64,000 nt of DNA. It comes from Lamellibrachia satsuma (taxonomy: Eukaryota; Annelida; Polychaeta; Sabellida; Siboglinidae). A program made the translations under genes and the position numbers. The DNA is taken from positions 19,547,000 to 19,610,999 of the forward strand of contig BSQZ01000001.1 of assembly GCA_033239005.1 (NCBI GenBank), in the 5' to 3' direction. This document shows, piece by piece, positions 48,278 to 64,000 of the stretch. Numbering within the stretch: the first letter of the stretch is position 1; each line of letters begins with the position of its first letter. The notes under the pieces were generated by a model, which worked only from the letters and a program-made list of their open reading frames with translations, ran no database searches and was not told the DNA's origin.

Positions 48278-50900
48278 TCACGTTTGTCATGCAATCCCAG
48301 CCCATGTATGGCCCGTTCACTCTTACGCTACTTGGAACAACACACCACGACGCTAACTCACTTGTCCGCTGCGCACAACAGTTCCACGACATCTAATATG
48401 ATCGCTCACGGATCCTAGCGCCACTGCGGATATGGTCGTAGCCTCGGTCCGGCAGTCACCGCAGTGTTGCTTCAGCCGAACTCGACGGCGACCGAAAGCT
48501 GCTGGTCGTGCGCTGGCGACAAGGACTCTCATGCAGCGAGCGATTTACGTCTTGGGCATAATCCATAATCCAGAGACAGCGGTGAATGAGAACTACTCGC
48601 CACGCGGAGTAGAACGACTGAATGCCTACACGAATTTGCATGACGTGCCTGTTGACTCTGAGCAACCAACAGAGCTGTAAATAAAACAAACTTTTGCCGC
48701 CGTACAGGCGCGATGTCACACAGTCCGATTCGTTGACTTACTCTTCTCCAAACGAGAAAATATATGGTGCCTGGATTTTTATTAATTTGTTTAGTATAAA
48801 ACATTTAAATGGTATGTATTAGGTTATTTATTCTGCTCGTGATCGTGAATGCTGTTCTTTTGTTCTACACAACTACAGAAATTGTGACCAGAATATGGGG
48901 CAGGAGACGCAGTGCACTGGGTTTGTGTGAACAGTGTCACGTGGCCTACTCTTGTTGTTTTTCCTCGTAGTTCCCTTTATGAAGGCGTGTGGATGACTAG
49001 TTATTGTTCTGTTGCACTGCTTTGTTGTCATTTTCACGGCTCCTGCTTCCTTTTCTCTCCATCTCTCGTCCTCCTCCGTCTCTGATCTCTTCGGTAATCA
49101 GTCTGTCTCCATCCGCAACAAGAGACCTGCCCATATCATCCGGCTTCTTACTATTCGGCAATAATGTCAAGATGGGTACCAGTGAACAAATATGTTGTTT
49201 TTACACTTTGAAATGCTCTGTACATTATCCAGCCAAAAAACATGTCCGCAAATTGCAAGTAATTTGATCTGAGCAAAATGACCTTTTCCGTTTTTCCTAA
49301 GCGTAGAACTAACATAACAAAATACTGACCATCTCAATAGTGTCACACTGATACCATTGTTGCATATACCTACATAATTACTGTAATTCTAGCCACAACA
49401 TCAAAGACATGTGTAAAATGTGTTTATTACGACACCGTTTCAAAATGTTTATTACGACACCTGCCTGAAAAAAGTATTGCAAGATATCACAAAACCGAAG
49501 TATTAATTACCCCCCCATGCCAATACACCTTCCCACATGATTCATGTGATTCTAGCTGTCGATAGTTGAAGTTTGATCCATAAATATGTTGGATGTCGTA
49601 ATGCACATTGCTTTATACATGGGAAATGACATCTCTTTTTTGTAGGACACCACAGAAAAACAGCCGTGCTAATAATAGTTTAGATCTAGATACTGTAACC
49701 TCTTAGCTTCTCATAAATCACAATGGCAATAGGAATTGAAAACTGTATGTTTTCAACAAAATGATGCGTTGGTACACCTTTTGAAATTCTTGCCCTATTA
49801 CGTAGCGTAACGTAGGCCATTTATGCATCAATATTCTATTGCATAATTATGCACTATTAGTTCCAATTAAACACTGACCGTGCGAGCAAACAGAATATGT
49901 CTTAACCCGTGACTAATAACTAAGCGCCTGTTTAAGCGTGTAGGGCTGAATACAACCCAAATAGACCGACATAATTGGCGTTGTAAAGTCGACTACTATC
50001 ACCAAGCAATAACGAGTAACAGCTGGTAGCACGTGTGCAACTTTATTCGGTCTCTGTTGCTATTAACAATAAGCGGATTTGGCCCCTTGAAAGGTCGAAG
50101 AAAGCAGTCACTTGCCAAGAGCTGAAGGCTGTTAGATTACCTACATGGTGCTGAATGCAAGCACTTCGGGGGTCGTCACCGAAGTAGAATTGACAAGTAA
50201 TACCGGTGAGGCAGCATGGTAGGTATTAGATTTAAGGGTACAAAGTCTGACCGTTTTTAGCGTAAAATAATGTTATATTGTATGCACTATATTTGTAATA
50301 TAGTATATACTCATGGGCGGATCCAGGGGGTGTCTATAAGGTGCCTGGGCACCCATTTATTTTCGCAGCATCGACGGTTATTCTCTGCGAAAAGCAGAAT
50401 CTCGCCTTAAGAGGCGCCAGCCACGACACCTCCAATTTCGACACTGATAAGAACCACGGTGGTGTGGTTCTGGAGACGATTTAGCGACACAAAACAATAC
50501 CGACCTGTACGCCTCGAAGATAATGCAGAAACAAATTATTGCTATTATCGGGGAGCAGATTCAGCAGAAGATCATTTCCGAAGTGTTTTTGATTCAGATG
50601 AAACAAAGAGAAGTCCAGCTTTGTCCTGACATATGAAAAACAGAAAATCCCTGAGGAATTATTGTGGTTTTTCCAGTGTTACTCTTGAATTATATACACA
50701 GTCATCGCCGACAAGGTCGAACAGTTCAGCTTGGACTTCCGAAAGATGCACGACGAAGCGTAGGATGGCGCTTTGTATATGGCCAGAAAGACGAATGGTG
50801 TACAGTAGCGAATGTAGGAAAGAGAGTAGCAAGGAAAAAAGTAACCGAAAAAGGAACAGGAAAAAAGTAACCGGAAAAATGACAGGTTATTTTGATTATT
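48278..50900. other. Unassigned stretch downstream of the GC-rich island
   Basis: The first 400 bases remain GC-rich and could hold the 5' part or promoter of the - strand proline-rich frame. The rest is AT-rich. At about 50318-50370 GGGCGGATCCAGGGGGT and CCTGGGCACCC look like the end of a decayed DNA transposon. A short + frame at 50664-50870 is not recognised. Confidence 0.4.
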
Positions 50901-50905
50901 ATTAC

Positions 50906-50906
50906 A

Positions 50907-50942
<36 letters not shown>

Positions 50943-51051
50943 CACAACACACACACACAACACACGCACACGCACACGCACACGCACACGCACACGCACA
51001 CGCACACGCACACGCACACGCACACGCACACGCACACGCACACGCACACGC

Positions 51052-51096
<45 letters not shown>
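50906..51096. repeat. (ACGC)n / (ACACGC)n / (AC)n compound microsatellite
   Basis: ACGC units (50906-50942), then about 16 ACACGC hexamers (50961-51060), then AC repeats to 51096. It directly abuts a CR1 3' tail. Confidence 0.96.
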
Positions 51097-51098
<2 letters not shown>

Positions 51099-51102
51099 AA
51101 AA

Positions 51103-51205
51103 GTGGTTGGACTCTCGATAAGTCAATGGCTTCCTTGTCCATTTGTCATCTGGGTGTTTTGTTTTGTTTTGGATGGCAATCTTGTTAATTCTTGTTAATT
51201 TTTTA
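51103..51205 (+). mobile_element. CR1 3' tail fragment, copy D
   Basis: About 100 bases match the 3' ends of copies B and C: TTGGACTCTCGATAAG, CAATGGCTTCCTTGTCC, then GGATGGCAATCTTGTTAATT and a second CTTGTTAATT. This is an extreme 5'-truncation, typical of LINE insertion. Confidence 0.9.
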
Positions 51206-51320
51206 TGACATAGCCCTATTTGAGCAATTAATAAATATTGCACGATTAATTGAAATGTGGATGTTTGTGCGTGTGTGCGTGAATGCGTACGTGCGTACAT
51301 CAATCAAGTAGCAGTCGCAT

Positions 51321-56029
<4,709 letters not shown>

Positions 56030-56039
56030 TCGGCGGTCC

Positions 56040-58440
56040 ACCGAAACGACCCTTAACGTGTAGCCTCTGCTGTTGACCCTTAGCGTGTAGCTGCTAATGG
56101 CGACCCTTAGTGTGTAGCCGCTACTGTCGACGCTTAGTGAGTAGGCGCTGATGTCGACCCTTAGTGTGTAGCCGCTACTGTCGACCCTTAGTGTGTAGCC
56201 GCTAATGTCAACCATTAGTGTGTAGCCGCTACTGTCGACCCTTAGTGTGTAGCCGCTACTGTCGACCCTTAGTGAGTAGGCGCTGATGTCGACCCTTAGG
56301 GTGTAGCCGCTACTGTCGACCCTTAGCGTGTAGTCGCTGCTGTCGACCCTTAGTGAGTAGCCGCTGATGTCGACCCTTAGCGTGTAGCCGCTGATGTCGA
56401 CCCTTAGTGAGTAGCCGTTGATGTCGACCCTTAGCGTGTAGTCGCTGCTGTCGACCCTTAGTGTGTAGCCGCTACTTTCGACCCTTAGCGTGTAGCCGCT
56501 ACTGTCGACCCTTAGCGTGTAGTCGCTGCTGTCGACCCTTAGTGAGTAGCCGCTGATGTCGACCCTTAGTGAGTAGCCGTTGATGTCGACCCTTAGCGTG
56601 TAGTCGCTGCTGTCGACCCTTAGCGTGTAGCCGCTACTTTCGACCCTTAGCGTGAAGCCGCTACTGTCGACCCTTAGCGTGTAGTCGCTGCTGTCGACCC
56701 TTAGTGAGTAGCCGCTGATGTCGACCCTTAGTGAGTAGCCGTTGATGTCGACCCTTAGCGTGTAGTCGCTGCTGTCGACCCTTAGTGTGTAGCCGCTACT
56801 TTCGACCCTTAGCGTGTAACCGCTACTGTCGACCCTTAGCGTGTAGTCGCTGCTGTCGACCCTTAGTGAGTAGCCGCTAGTGTCGACCTTTAGTGAGAAG
56901 CCGCTGATGTCGACCCTTAGCGTGTAGCCGTTGATGTCGACCCTTAGCGTGTAGCCGCTACTTTCGACCCTTAGTGAGTAGCCGCTACTGTCGACCCTTA
57001 GTGAGTAGCCGCTACTGTCGACCCTTAGTGAGTAGCCGCTACTGTCGACCCTAAGTGAGTAGCCGCTACTGTCGATCCTTAGCGTGTAGCCGCTACAGTC
57101 GACCCTTAGCGTGTAGCCGCTACTTTCGACCCTTAGCGTGTAGCCGCTACTGTCGACCCTTAGCGTGTAACCGCTGATGTCGACCCTTAGTGAGTAGCCG
57201 TTGATGTCGACCCTTAGTGTGTAGCCGCTGATGTCGACCCTTAGTGTGTAGCCGTTGATGTCGACCCTTAGTGTGTAATCGCTGAAGTCGACCCTTAGTT
57301 TGTAGCCGTTGATGTCGACCCTTAGTGTGTAGCCGCTGATGTCGACCCTTAGCGTGTAGCCGCTGATGTCGACCCTTAGTGACTAGCCGTTGATGTCGGC
57401 TCTTAGCGCGTAGCCGCTACTGTCGACCCTTAGCGTGTAGCCGCTACAGTCGACCCTTAGCGTGTAGCCGCTACAGTCGACCCTTAGCGTGTAGCCGCTA
57501 CTGTCGACCCTTAGCGTGTAGCCGCTACTGTCGACCCTTAGTGAGTAGCCGCTGATGTCGACCCTTAGCGGGTAGCCGCTACTGTCGACCCTTAGTGTGC
57601 AGCCGTTTATGTCAGTCGGTACCGTGTAGCTACTACTGTCAACCGTTAGATTGTAGCCGCTACTGTCGACCCTTAGTGTGTTGCCGTTTATGTCAGTCGG
57701 TACCGTGTAGCTACTAATGTCGACCCTTAGTGTGTAGCCGCTACTGTCGACCCTTAGTGAATAGCCGCTACTGTCGACTGTTAGCGCGTAGCCGCTACTG
57801 TCGACCCTTAGCGTGTAGCCGCTACTGTCGACCCTTAGTGAGTAGCCGCTGATTTCGACCCTTAGCGGGTAGCCGCTACTGTCGACCCTTAGTGTGCAGC
57901 CGTTTATGTCAGTCGGTACCGTGTAGCTACTACTGTCAACCGTTAGATTGTAGCCGCTACTGTCGACCCTTAGTGTGTTGCCGTTTATGTCAGTCGGTAC
58001 CGTGTAGCTACTAATGTCGACCCTTAGTGTGTAGCCGCTACTGTCGACCCTTAGTGAATAGCCGCTACTGTCGACTGTTAGCGCGTAGCCGCTACTGACG
58101 ACCCTTAGCGTGTAGCCGCTACAGTCGACCCTTAGCGTGTAGCCGCTACTGTCGACCCTTAGCGTGTAGCCGCTACTGTCGACCCTTAGTGAGTAGCCGC
58201 TGATTTCGACCCTTAGCGGGTAGCCGCTACTGTCGACCCTTAGTGTGCAGCCGTTTATGTCAGTCGGTACCGTGTAGCTACTACTGTCGACCCTTAGTGT
58301 GTAGCCGCTGCTGTCGACCCTTAGTGTGTAGACGTTGATGTCAATCGGCACCGCGTAGCTACTACCGTCGATCCTTAGACTGTAGCCGCTACTGTCGACC
58401 CTAACTTGAAGCCGCTGCTGTCGAACCTTACTGTGTAGCT
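56040..58440 (-). repeat. 27-bp minisatellite, about 89 units
   Basis: Units of GTCGACCCTTAGTGTGTAGC followed by CGCTACT repeat over 2.4 kb. Because 27 is divisible by three, one - strand frame stays open, encoding SSGYTLRVD repeats: 57383-58540 is open for 385 codons, and after a single TAG at 57380-57382 the same frame continues to about 56027. A variant block with SYTVPTDING recurs at about 57595, 57895 and 58245, showing higher-order duplication. A + strand reading has stops in every unit. Confidence 0.96.
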
Positions 58441-59514
<1,074 letters not shown>

Positions 59515-59582
59515 TTAAAACAGTTTACCCTTTCATTTGGGACCATTTTAAACGAAACGTTGTTCGTGACACTGACATTCCT

Positions 59583-59799
<217 letters not shown>

Positions 59800-59810
59800 T
59801 CCAACTGTTT

Positions 59811-60123
59811 AAATTTTAATTGAACATAAAGTCCTTGATATAATATCATTATCCATGGAGTGTTATTGACGGTGTTACCATGACAATATTATAGTCGAGA
59901 TTATATTGCCACAATGTGGGATAAAAAACAGGTGTGAACAGCAGAGAGTGGGAGAGAATGGCAGAAGAACAAGAAATGTGGAGACAGTTCGTCGAGAGGG
60001 CGGAACATAATGTGTGATGGGCTCCAACCACGAGGGATTTAGGAGAAGATAAAGATATCGTCGTGAGGAGATATTGACCGGGAATGTGGTCTTGGGTAAT
60101 AAAGTCGGGTAGGATTTTGTTCG
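59811..60123. other. Unassigned
   Basis: Short single-copy-looking stretch; no gene or repeat recognised. Confidence 0.4.
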
Positions 60124-60398
60124 AAGGCTGGTCGCTCTAGTGCAGACTGAGGCATGTCGCTCTAGTGCAAACTGAGGTATGTCGTTCTAGTGTGGACTGA
60201 GGCGTGTCGTTGTAGTGTGGACTGAGGCATGTCGTTCTAGTGTGGACTGAGGCATGTCGTTCTAGTGTGAACTGAGGCATGTCGTTCTAGTGTGAACCGA
60301 GGCGTGTCGTTCTAGTGTGGACTGAGGCATGTCGTTCTAGTGTGGACTGAGGCATGTCGTTCTAGTGTGGACTGAGGCATGTCGTTCTAGTGTAGACT
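60124..60398. repeat. 25-bp minisatellite, 11 units
   Basis: Eleven units of GAGGCATGTCGTTCTAGTGT plus GGACT without any indel; the first units are the most divergent. Confidence 0.95.
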
Positions 60399-60418
60399 GA
60401 CCCACGGCCCATCGGTGC

Positions 60419-60477
60419 CCACCTCACCCGGTAGCTCGGCGGTTAGAGCGCCGGACTGTCGATTGAGAGGACGGGGG
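60419..60477 (+). mobile_element. tRNA-derived SINE head, copy 2
   Basis: CCGGTAGCTCGGCGGTTAGAGC is an A-box-like segment and GACTGTCGATTGAGAGGACG matches the SINE at 63886 (GACTGTCGATCGAGAGGACG). The following B-box region has been expanded into a tandem array, and the SINE body is missing. Confidence 0.78.
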
Positions 60478-60638
60478 TACAAGTCCACCTTATGCCGGGG
60501 TACAAGTCCACCTTATGCCGAGGTTCAAGTCCACCTGATGCAGGAGTACAGGTCCACCTTCTGCCAGGGTACAAGTCCACCTTATGCCGAGGTTCAAGTC
60601 CACCTGCTGCAGGGGTACAGGTCCACCTTCTGCCAGGG
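60478..60638 (+). repeat. 23-bp minisatellite x 7 derived from the SINE B-box
   Basis: Seven indel-free units of the form TACAAGTCCACCTTATGCCG plus GGG. Three unit types occur in the order A A B C A B C, so a 69-bp block was duplicated. Type B contains a good Pol III B-box, GGTTCAAGTCC (60522-60532 and 60591-60601). Confidence 0.95.
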
Positions 60639-60717
60639 TACTATCGATAATAACCATAGTTGGCAAAGCAAATACTCGTGTCACTGTGGTACTATAAATA
60701 AACATGTTTTTCAACTA

Positions 60718-60718
<1 letters not shown>

Positions 60719-60756
<38 letters not shown>

Positions 60757-61628
60757 GTCCCGTAACCCGTAGTGTTGTTGGGGCACCACCGATGACATTG
60801 AAACCAGCTGTCTCCACTTCGTCCTGTCGTCTGCCACCATTTGAGTTTCTGAGAAGTCTACGCCTGTCCACTCTTTGATGTTGTCCTCCCACCTCTTCCT
60901 CTGTCTTCCTTGTCTTCTTGCTCCCATAACGGTGCCTTGCAGGATGGTCTTTGTCATGCCGGATGTTCGTGAGATGTGCCCATACCATTTCAGCTTCCGT
61001 CTCCTTACCGTCGTTAGGAGATCTTCATAGGGCCCGATGGCTTGTCTGATTCTGTTGTGGACCTCTTTGTTGGTTTTATGGTTCTTGTATGGGATGCAAA
61101 GGATATTTCGATAGCACTTCATTTCCGTGGCTTGTACACTTCTTTGTAGTTCGGCTGTAAGAGTCCATGTCTCGCATGCGTATACAAATATTGACACGAC
61201 ATGTGATCGCATCAGTATGATTTAGGATCGAAGGGTGATGTTTTTATCTTTCCATATTGGTTTCAATCTTGTCATCGCTGCTGTTGTCTGGGCAATCCTT
61301 GAAATGATCTCAGGTTTGGAACCCTCATCCGTGATAACTGAACCCAGGTACTTGAACTTGGCACTGTTTCTAATCTTTGTCCATTCACTGTGATCTTCCT
61401 ATTGATGCCATTGGTGTTGTTGGTCATTAGTTTGGTTTTCTCAGCACTAATTTCCATTCCGCAGGATGCAGATGTATTGTCGAGGCGGCTCACTAGGTCA
61501 GCTCCTGTTCATCCCCTGCTAAACCATCGATATCATCTGCAAAGCGTAAATTTTTTATTGTCCTGCCTCCGATGCTAACTGTTCCTATGTGATCTGCAAG
61601 GGCGCCAGTCACGATCCTCTCTAAAAAT
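60719..61628 (-). mobile_element. 5'-truncated LINE fragment (RTE-like), with (ATG)n tail
   Basis: On the - strand, from 61628 down: LERIVTGALADH, the catalytic LRFADDIDGLAGDEQEL, then GMEISAEKTKLMTNNTNGI, then YACETWTLTAELQRSVQATE and LKWYGHISRTSGMTKTILQG, ending near 60754. Frameshifts separate the first part from the 152-codon C-terminal piece. The 3' end is a GAT/ATG trinucleotide run (60720-60756). RTE is my best assignment of clade. Confidence 0.87.
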
Positions 61629-61710
61629 AAGTTAGATTGTATTATTTATTTATCGACCTAACATCAACACTAGTCAGTTAGAGCAGCGTCATTCACATAT
61701 TCAACATGTT

Positions 61711-61960
61711 TAATGATCTACCTCCACGGCTACACGTTAGCGCCACCCATCAAGCCTTCCGAATGATCTACCTCCACGGCTACACGATAGCGCCACCCAT
61801 CAAGCCTTCCGAATGATCTACCTCCACGGCTACACGTTAGCGCCACCCATCAAGCCTTCCGAATGATCTACCTCCACGGCTACACGATAGCGCCACCCAT
61901 CAAGCCTTCCGAATGATCTATCTCCACGGCTACACGTTAGCGCCACCCATCAAGCCTTCA
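61711..61960. repeat. 50-bp tandem repeat, 5 units
   Basis: Five units of GAATGATCTACCTCCACGGC followed by TACACG(T/A)TAGCGCCACCCATC-type sequence, indel-free. Units alternate between GTTAGC and GATAGC. Confidence 0.97.
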
Positions 61961-63885
61961 GAACACTGTTGACATTCCAATGACTCGGACATTTTATTTA
62001 TTTAACTTATTATTTATTTAACTTGTTTCAAATGCCTTATCTGATTAACTTATGTTCACCTGTCTATTAAACACATGTTTAGCCTTTCAATTTATTTTAT
62101 ATTATTTAATGCAATCTTGTTACCACCTTTGAGCAGGTTTTTAACCAGGAAACATGGCGCGTTATAAATGTATAATAACAAATAATAATGAATCAATTAC
62201 GGTGTTGGGACTGGTTTTTCCTGGCTATTCAATATTCCGTGATACTATCACAATACTATCGCGATAGAAGTTATGAAACTATCGCGATACTATCGCAATT
62301 GTTATACAGTTATAGAAAATATATCCTCGATAGTCTTCTCATTAGGGATTAACTTTACATTCCGATCGAGCGTCTCTCGTAATGCGCTTCTCACGACTAC
62401 TCCGAATATCTTTCTTTATTGTTAATTTTTTCAAGGAAAGCGTCATGACAGACGACTTTACCGGCTGTCAGCAAATTCTCACAGAACCAACAGAAACCAG
62501 TACCAAACGCCATAAGCAGAGACGCGAGATATTGCCGATTTCTGCATAGTGACCTGTGTGCAAACTGCGACAGATTTGATAGAAATAGGGTTTAACAAAG
62601 GATGTTTTCCCATATGAGTCGACCATAATGTCTGTCTTCAATCATCATGTCGCGTTGAGAAGCAACACAGCAGGCGATGACACTTGAAGTATTATTACTC
62701 GCAGACATTAGTTTAACAGATGTTCCGCAAATCCTGTTCAACAACAGAAACGATTTTTCTGTTCGCCATTTATCCACTCGTGCGATTGATTTAAATGTCG
62801 CGTCGCGATAAGTCGCGAGCCCAGGCTATCAGACAGGCGACACAACACGGTCGCGTGATTAACTCGCTCGGCATCACGTGACGTCTCTTGTCGTTACGGT
62901 TGACGTACATTCGAAGATTATCAACGCGCACGCGGCGAGCGGTGATTGAAGAGAAGAATTGTCGTTGAATAATGTGAAAATTGTCGCTTAGAGGATCCAT
63001 TTGGTTTAACCTTGCCGCACGCCGCGCGCACTTGGCACGACACGGAACTCAAACAGAAAATTGTGTTAAGCTAATAATTATAACGTTAGTTTCTTAAGTT
63101 AGTTGGCGAAATAATGTTTTGTTAAATTGTTTATTTGAATAATGCCAAACCGTCGGCTAACGATTAACTGTGATTTTGTTATATAATTGTCATGGTTTGT
63201 CATGTCAATAGATTCAACGAATCATGGTTTCTTCGCGATATATATAATCAAAAGCATAGCACAAAGCTATAGACGTCTTCTTTCGTAGGGATAGAGTAGA
63301 GTTTTACAGTTTTATTTTGAGGCTGTTGATCCACATAGAGGAAAGGAACATCCGCCTCAAAGATGTATAAAGAACGGAACGGTACAAAAACCGTCCATAA
63401 TAGAGGTAGTTGATTTCTGATTACACTGACAGGTATTCTAGTGTCACTTTAATTCCTAACTGGAGTGTGGTGAGGTGAGCGATCCGCTCGAATGCTTGAG
63501 GGAAACTTGTGTGGATCTCGGACATTCCTCTGCTGAAGGCGAACATGCTGCAGTAGTAAACGGTTTGTTGGTCGAGGCCGCATTCCCATTTTACTGTGTC
63601 TTCTGGTGCGTCATTTGTGCTGATGCGATTTATGGATCCGTTGCCTGGTTCGGGACATATTCTTGTTCCTTGTGTATGTCGGTCACCACGCTCGTCTCCG
63701 CGTCTCTTTCGAGGAGGGAGGCTGCTTCGGTTCAGAAAGTCCGTCGCGAAGTGAGGCGCTGCAGAAATAACCCGTGACGCTTCTAATGCATAATACATTA
63801 CGTGTGTCGACTATGTGTCGACGGATTTATGACACGTAATTATGTACTTTAAATTTATAGAGTCAAAACAATGATGTATTCAGTG
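61961..63885. other. Unassigned stretch with CpG-rich patch
   Basis: No supported gene. 62230-62340 repeats ACTATCGCGATA-type words. 62800-63060 is rich in CpG (GTCGCGTCGCGA, CACGCCGCGCGC) and contains CACGTGACGTC, so a promoter is possible. A - strand frame at 63421-63798 is unrecognised. Confidence 0.45.
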
Positions 63886-64000
63886 TAGAGCGGTGGTCTA
63901 GTTGTTAGACCACACGACTGTCGATCGAGAGGACGGTAGTTCGATTCCACCTACCGCCTCGTCGAAGCTTGGGCAATTTCGTTCACGCTACTTTGTCTGT
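63886..64000 (+). mobile_element. tRNA-derived SINE, copy 3 (cut by window end)
   Basis: The tRNA-like head reads GCGGTGGTCTAGTTGTTAGA (A-box region) and GGTAGTTCGATTCC (B-box), followed by GAAGCTTGGGCAATTTCGTT, the same body block as copy 1. Confidence 0.85.

Noticed and set aside
49004..49267. 87-codon + frame with a hydrophobic N-terminus
   Set aside because: The leucine/serine-rich start comes from a pyrimidine-rich stretch (TCTCC repeats); no homology or gene context.
50679..51303. Long Cys-Val, Arg-Val, Thr-His and Ala-His frames
   Set aside because: All derive from the ACGC/ACACGC/AC compound microsatellite.
63421..63798. 125-codon - strand and 100-codon + strand overlapping frames
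   Set aside because: Neither shows a recognised domain or splice context; overlapping frames in GC-richer DNA are expected by chance.
63890..63955. A true tRNA gene
   Set aside because: The A- and B-boxes are tRNA-like, but the stems do not pair well enough by eye and the following body block is shared with another SINE copy.

Overview
This 64 kb window is nuclear DNA from an animal, most likely a marine invertebrate. A mollusc or other lophotrochozoan is my guess, but the sequence does not settle it. It is AT-rich, full of simple repeats, minisatellites and transposon remnants, and carries intron-split genes with canonical GT-AG junctions. There are no bacterial-style operons.

Two protein-coding genes are secure. 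At 2571-6272 on the + strand are four consecutive exons encoding the C-terminal part of a transmembrane channel-like protein of the TMC1/2/3 type; the junction phases agree at all three introns. At 8296-20838 on the - strand lie nine exons encoding nearly all of fibrillarin (FBL), the box C/D snoRNP 2'-O-methyltransferase: about 312 residues, from the glycine/arginine-rich region to the stop codon, with only the tiny first exon missing. The two genes converge tail to tail. A third, unidentified proline-rich reading frame sits in a GC-rich island at 47360-48277 (- strand).

The rest is mostly mobile and tandem DNA. 1-2240: a hAT element with a perfect 8-bp target duplication, and a small inverted-repeat element. 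9.6-16.5 kb: two CR1-type LINE copies inside fibrillarin introns, antisense to the gene. 20.9-28.3 kb: stacked inverted-repeat elements, including a hAT copy interrupted by a smaller hAT MITE. 31.6-35.8 kb: the fullest CR1 copy, with an intact ORF1 (PHD-like finger plus SGNH esterase) and a broken ORF2. 38.8-42.8 kb: a second LINE family with ORF1 and ORF2. 43.2-44.1 and 60.7-61.6 kb: 5'-truncated LINE fragments on the - strand. tRNA-derived SINEs lie at 44.8, 60.4 and 63.9 kb. Tandem arrays include 49 x 28 bp at 2811-4182, about 89 x 27 bp at 56.0-58.4 kb, 11 x 25 bp, 7 x 23 bp and 5 x 50 bp, plus long TA, GT, CACT, ACGC and CT tracts.

The most unusual structure is the 28-bp array. Its unit is the last bases of a TMC exon joined to its own 5' splice site, copied 49 times without an indel, so the intron opens with a ladder of consensus splice donors. 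Other notable items are a 23-bp array built from the B-box of a SINE, microsatellites lying in the loops of inverted repeats, and two interleaved long inverted repeats in the 24-28 kb region.
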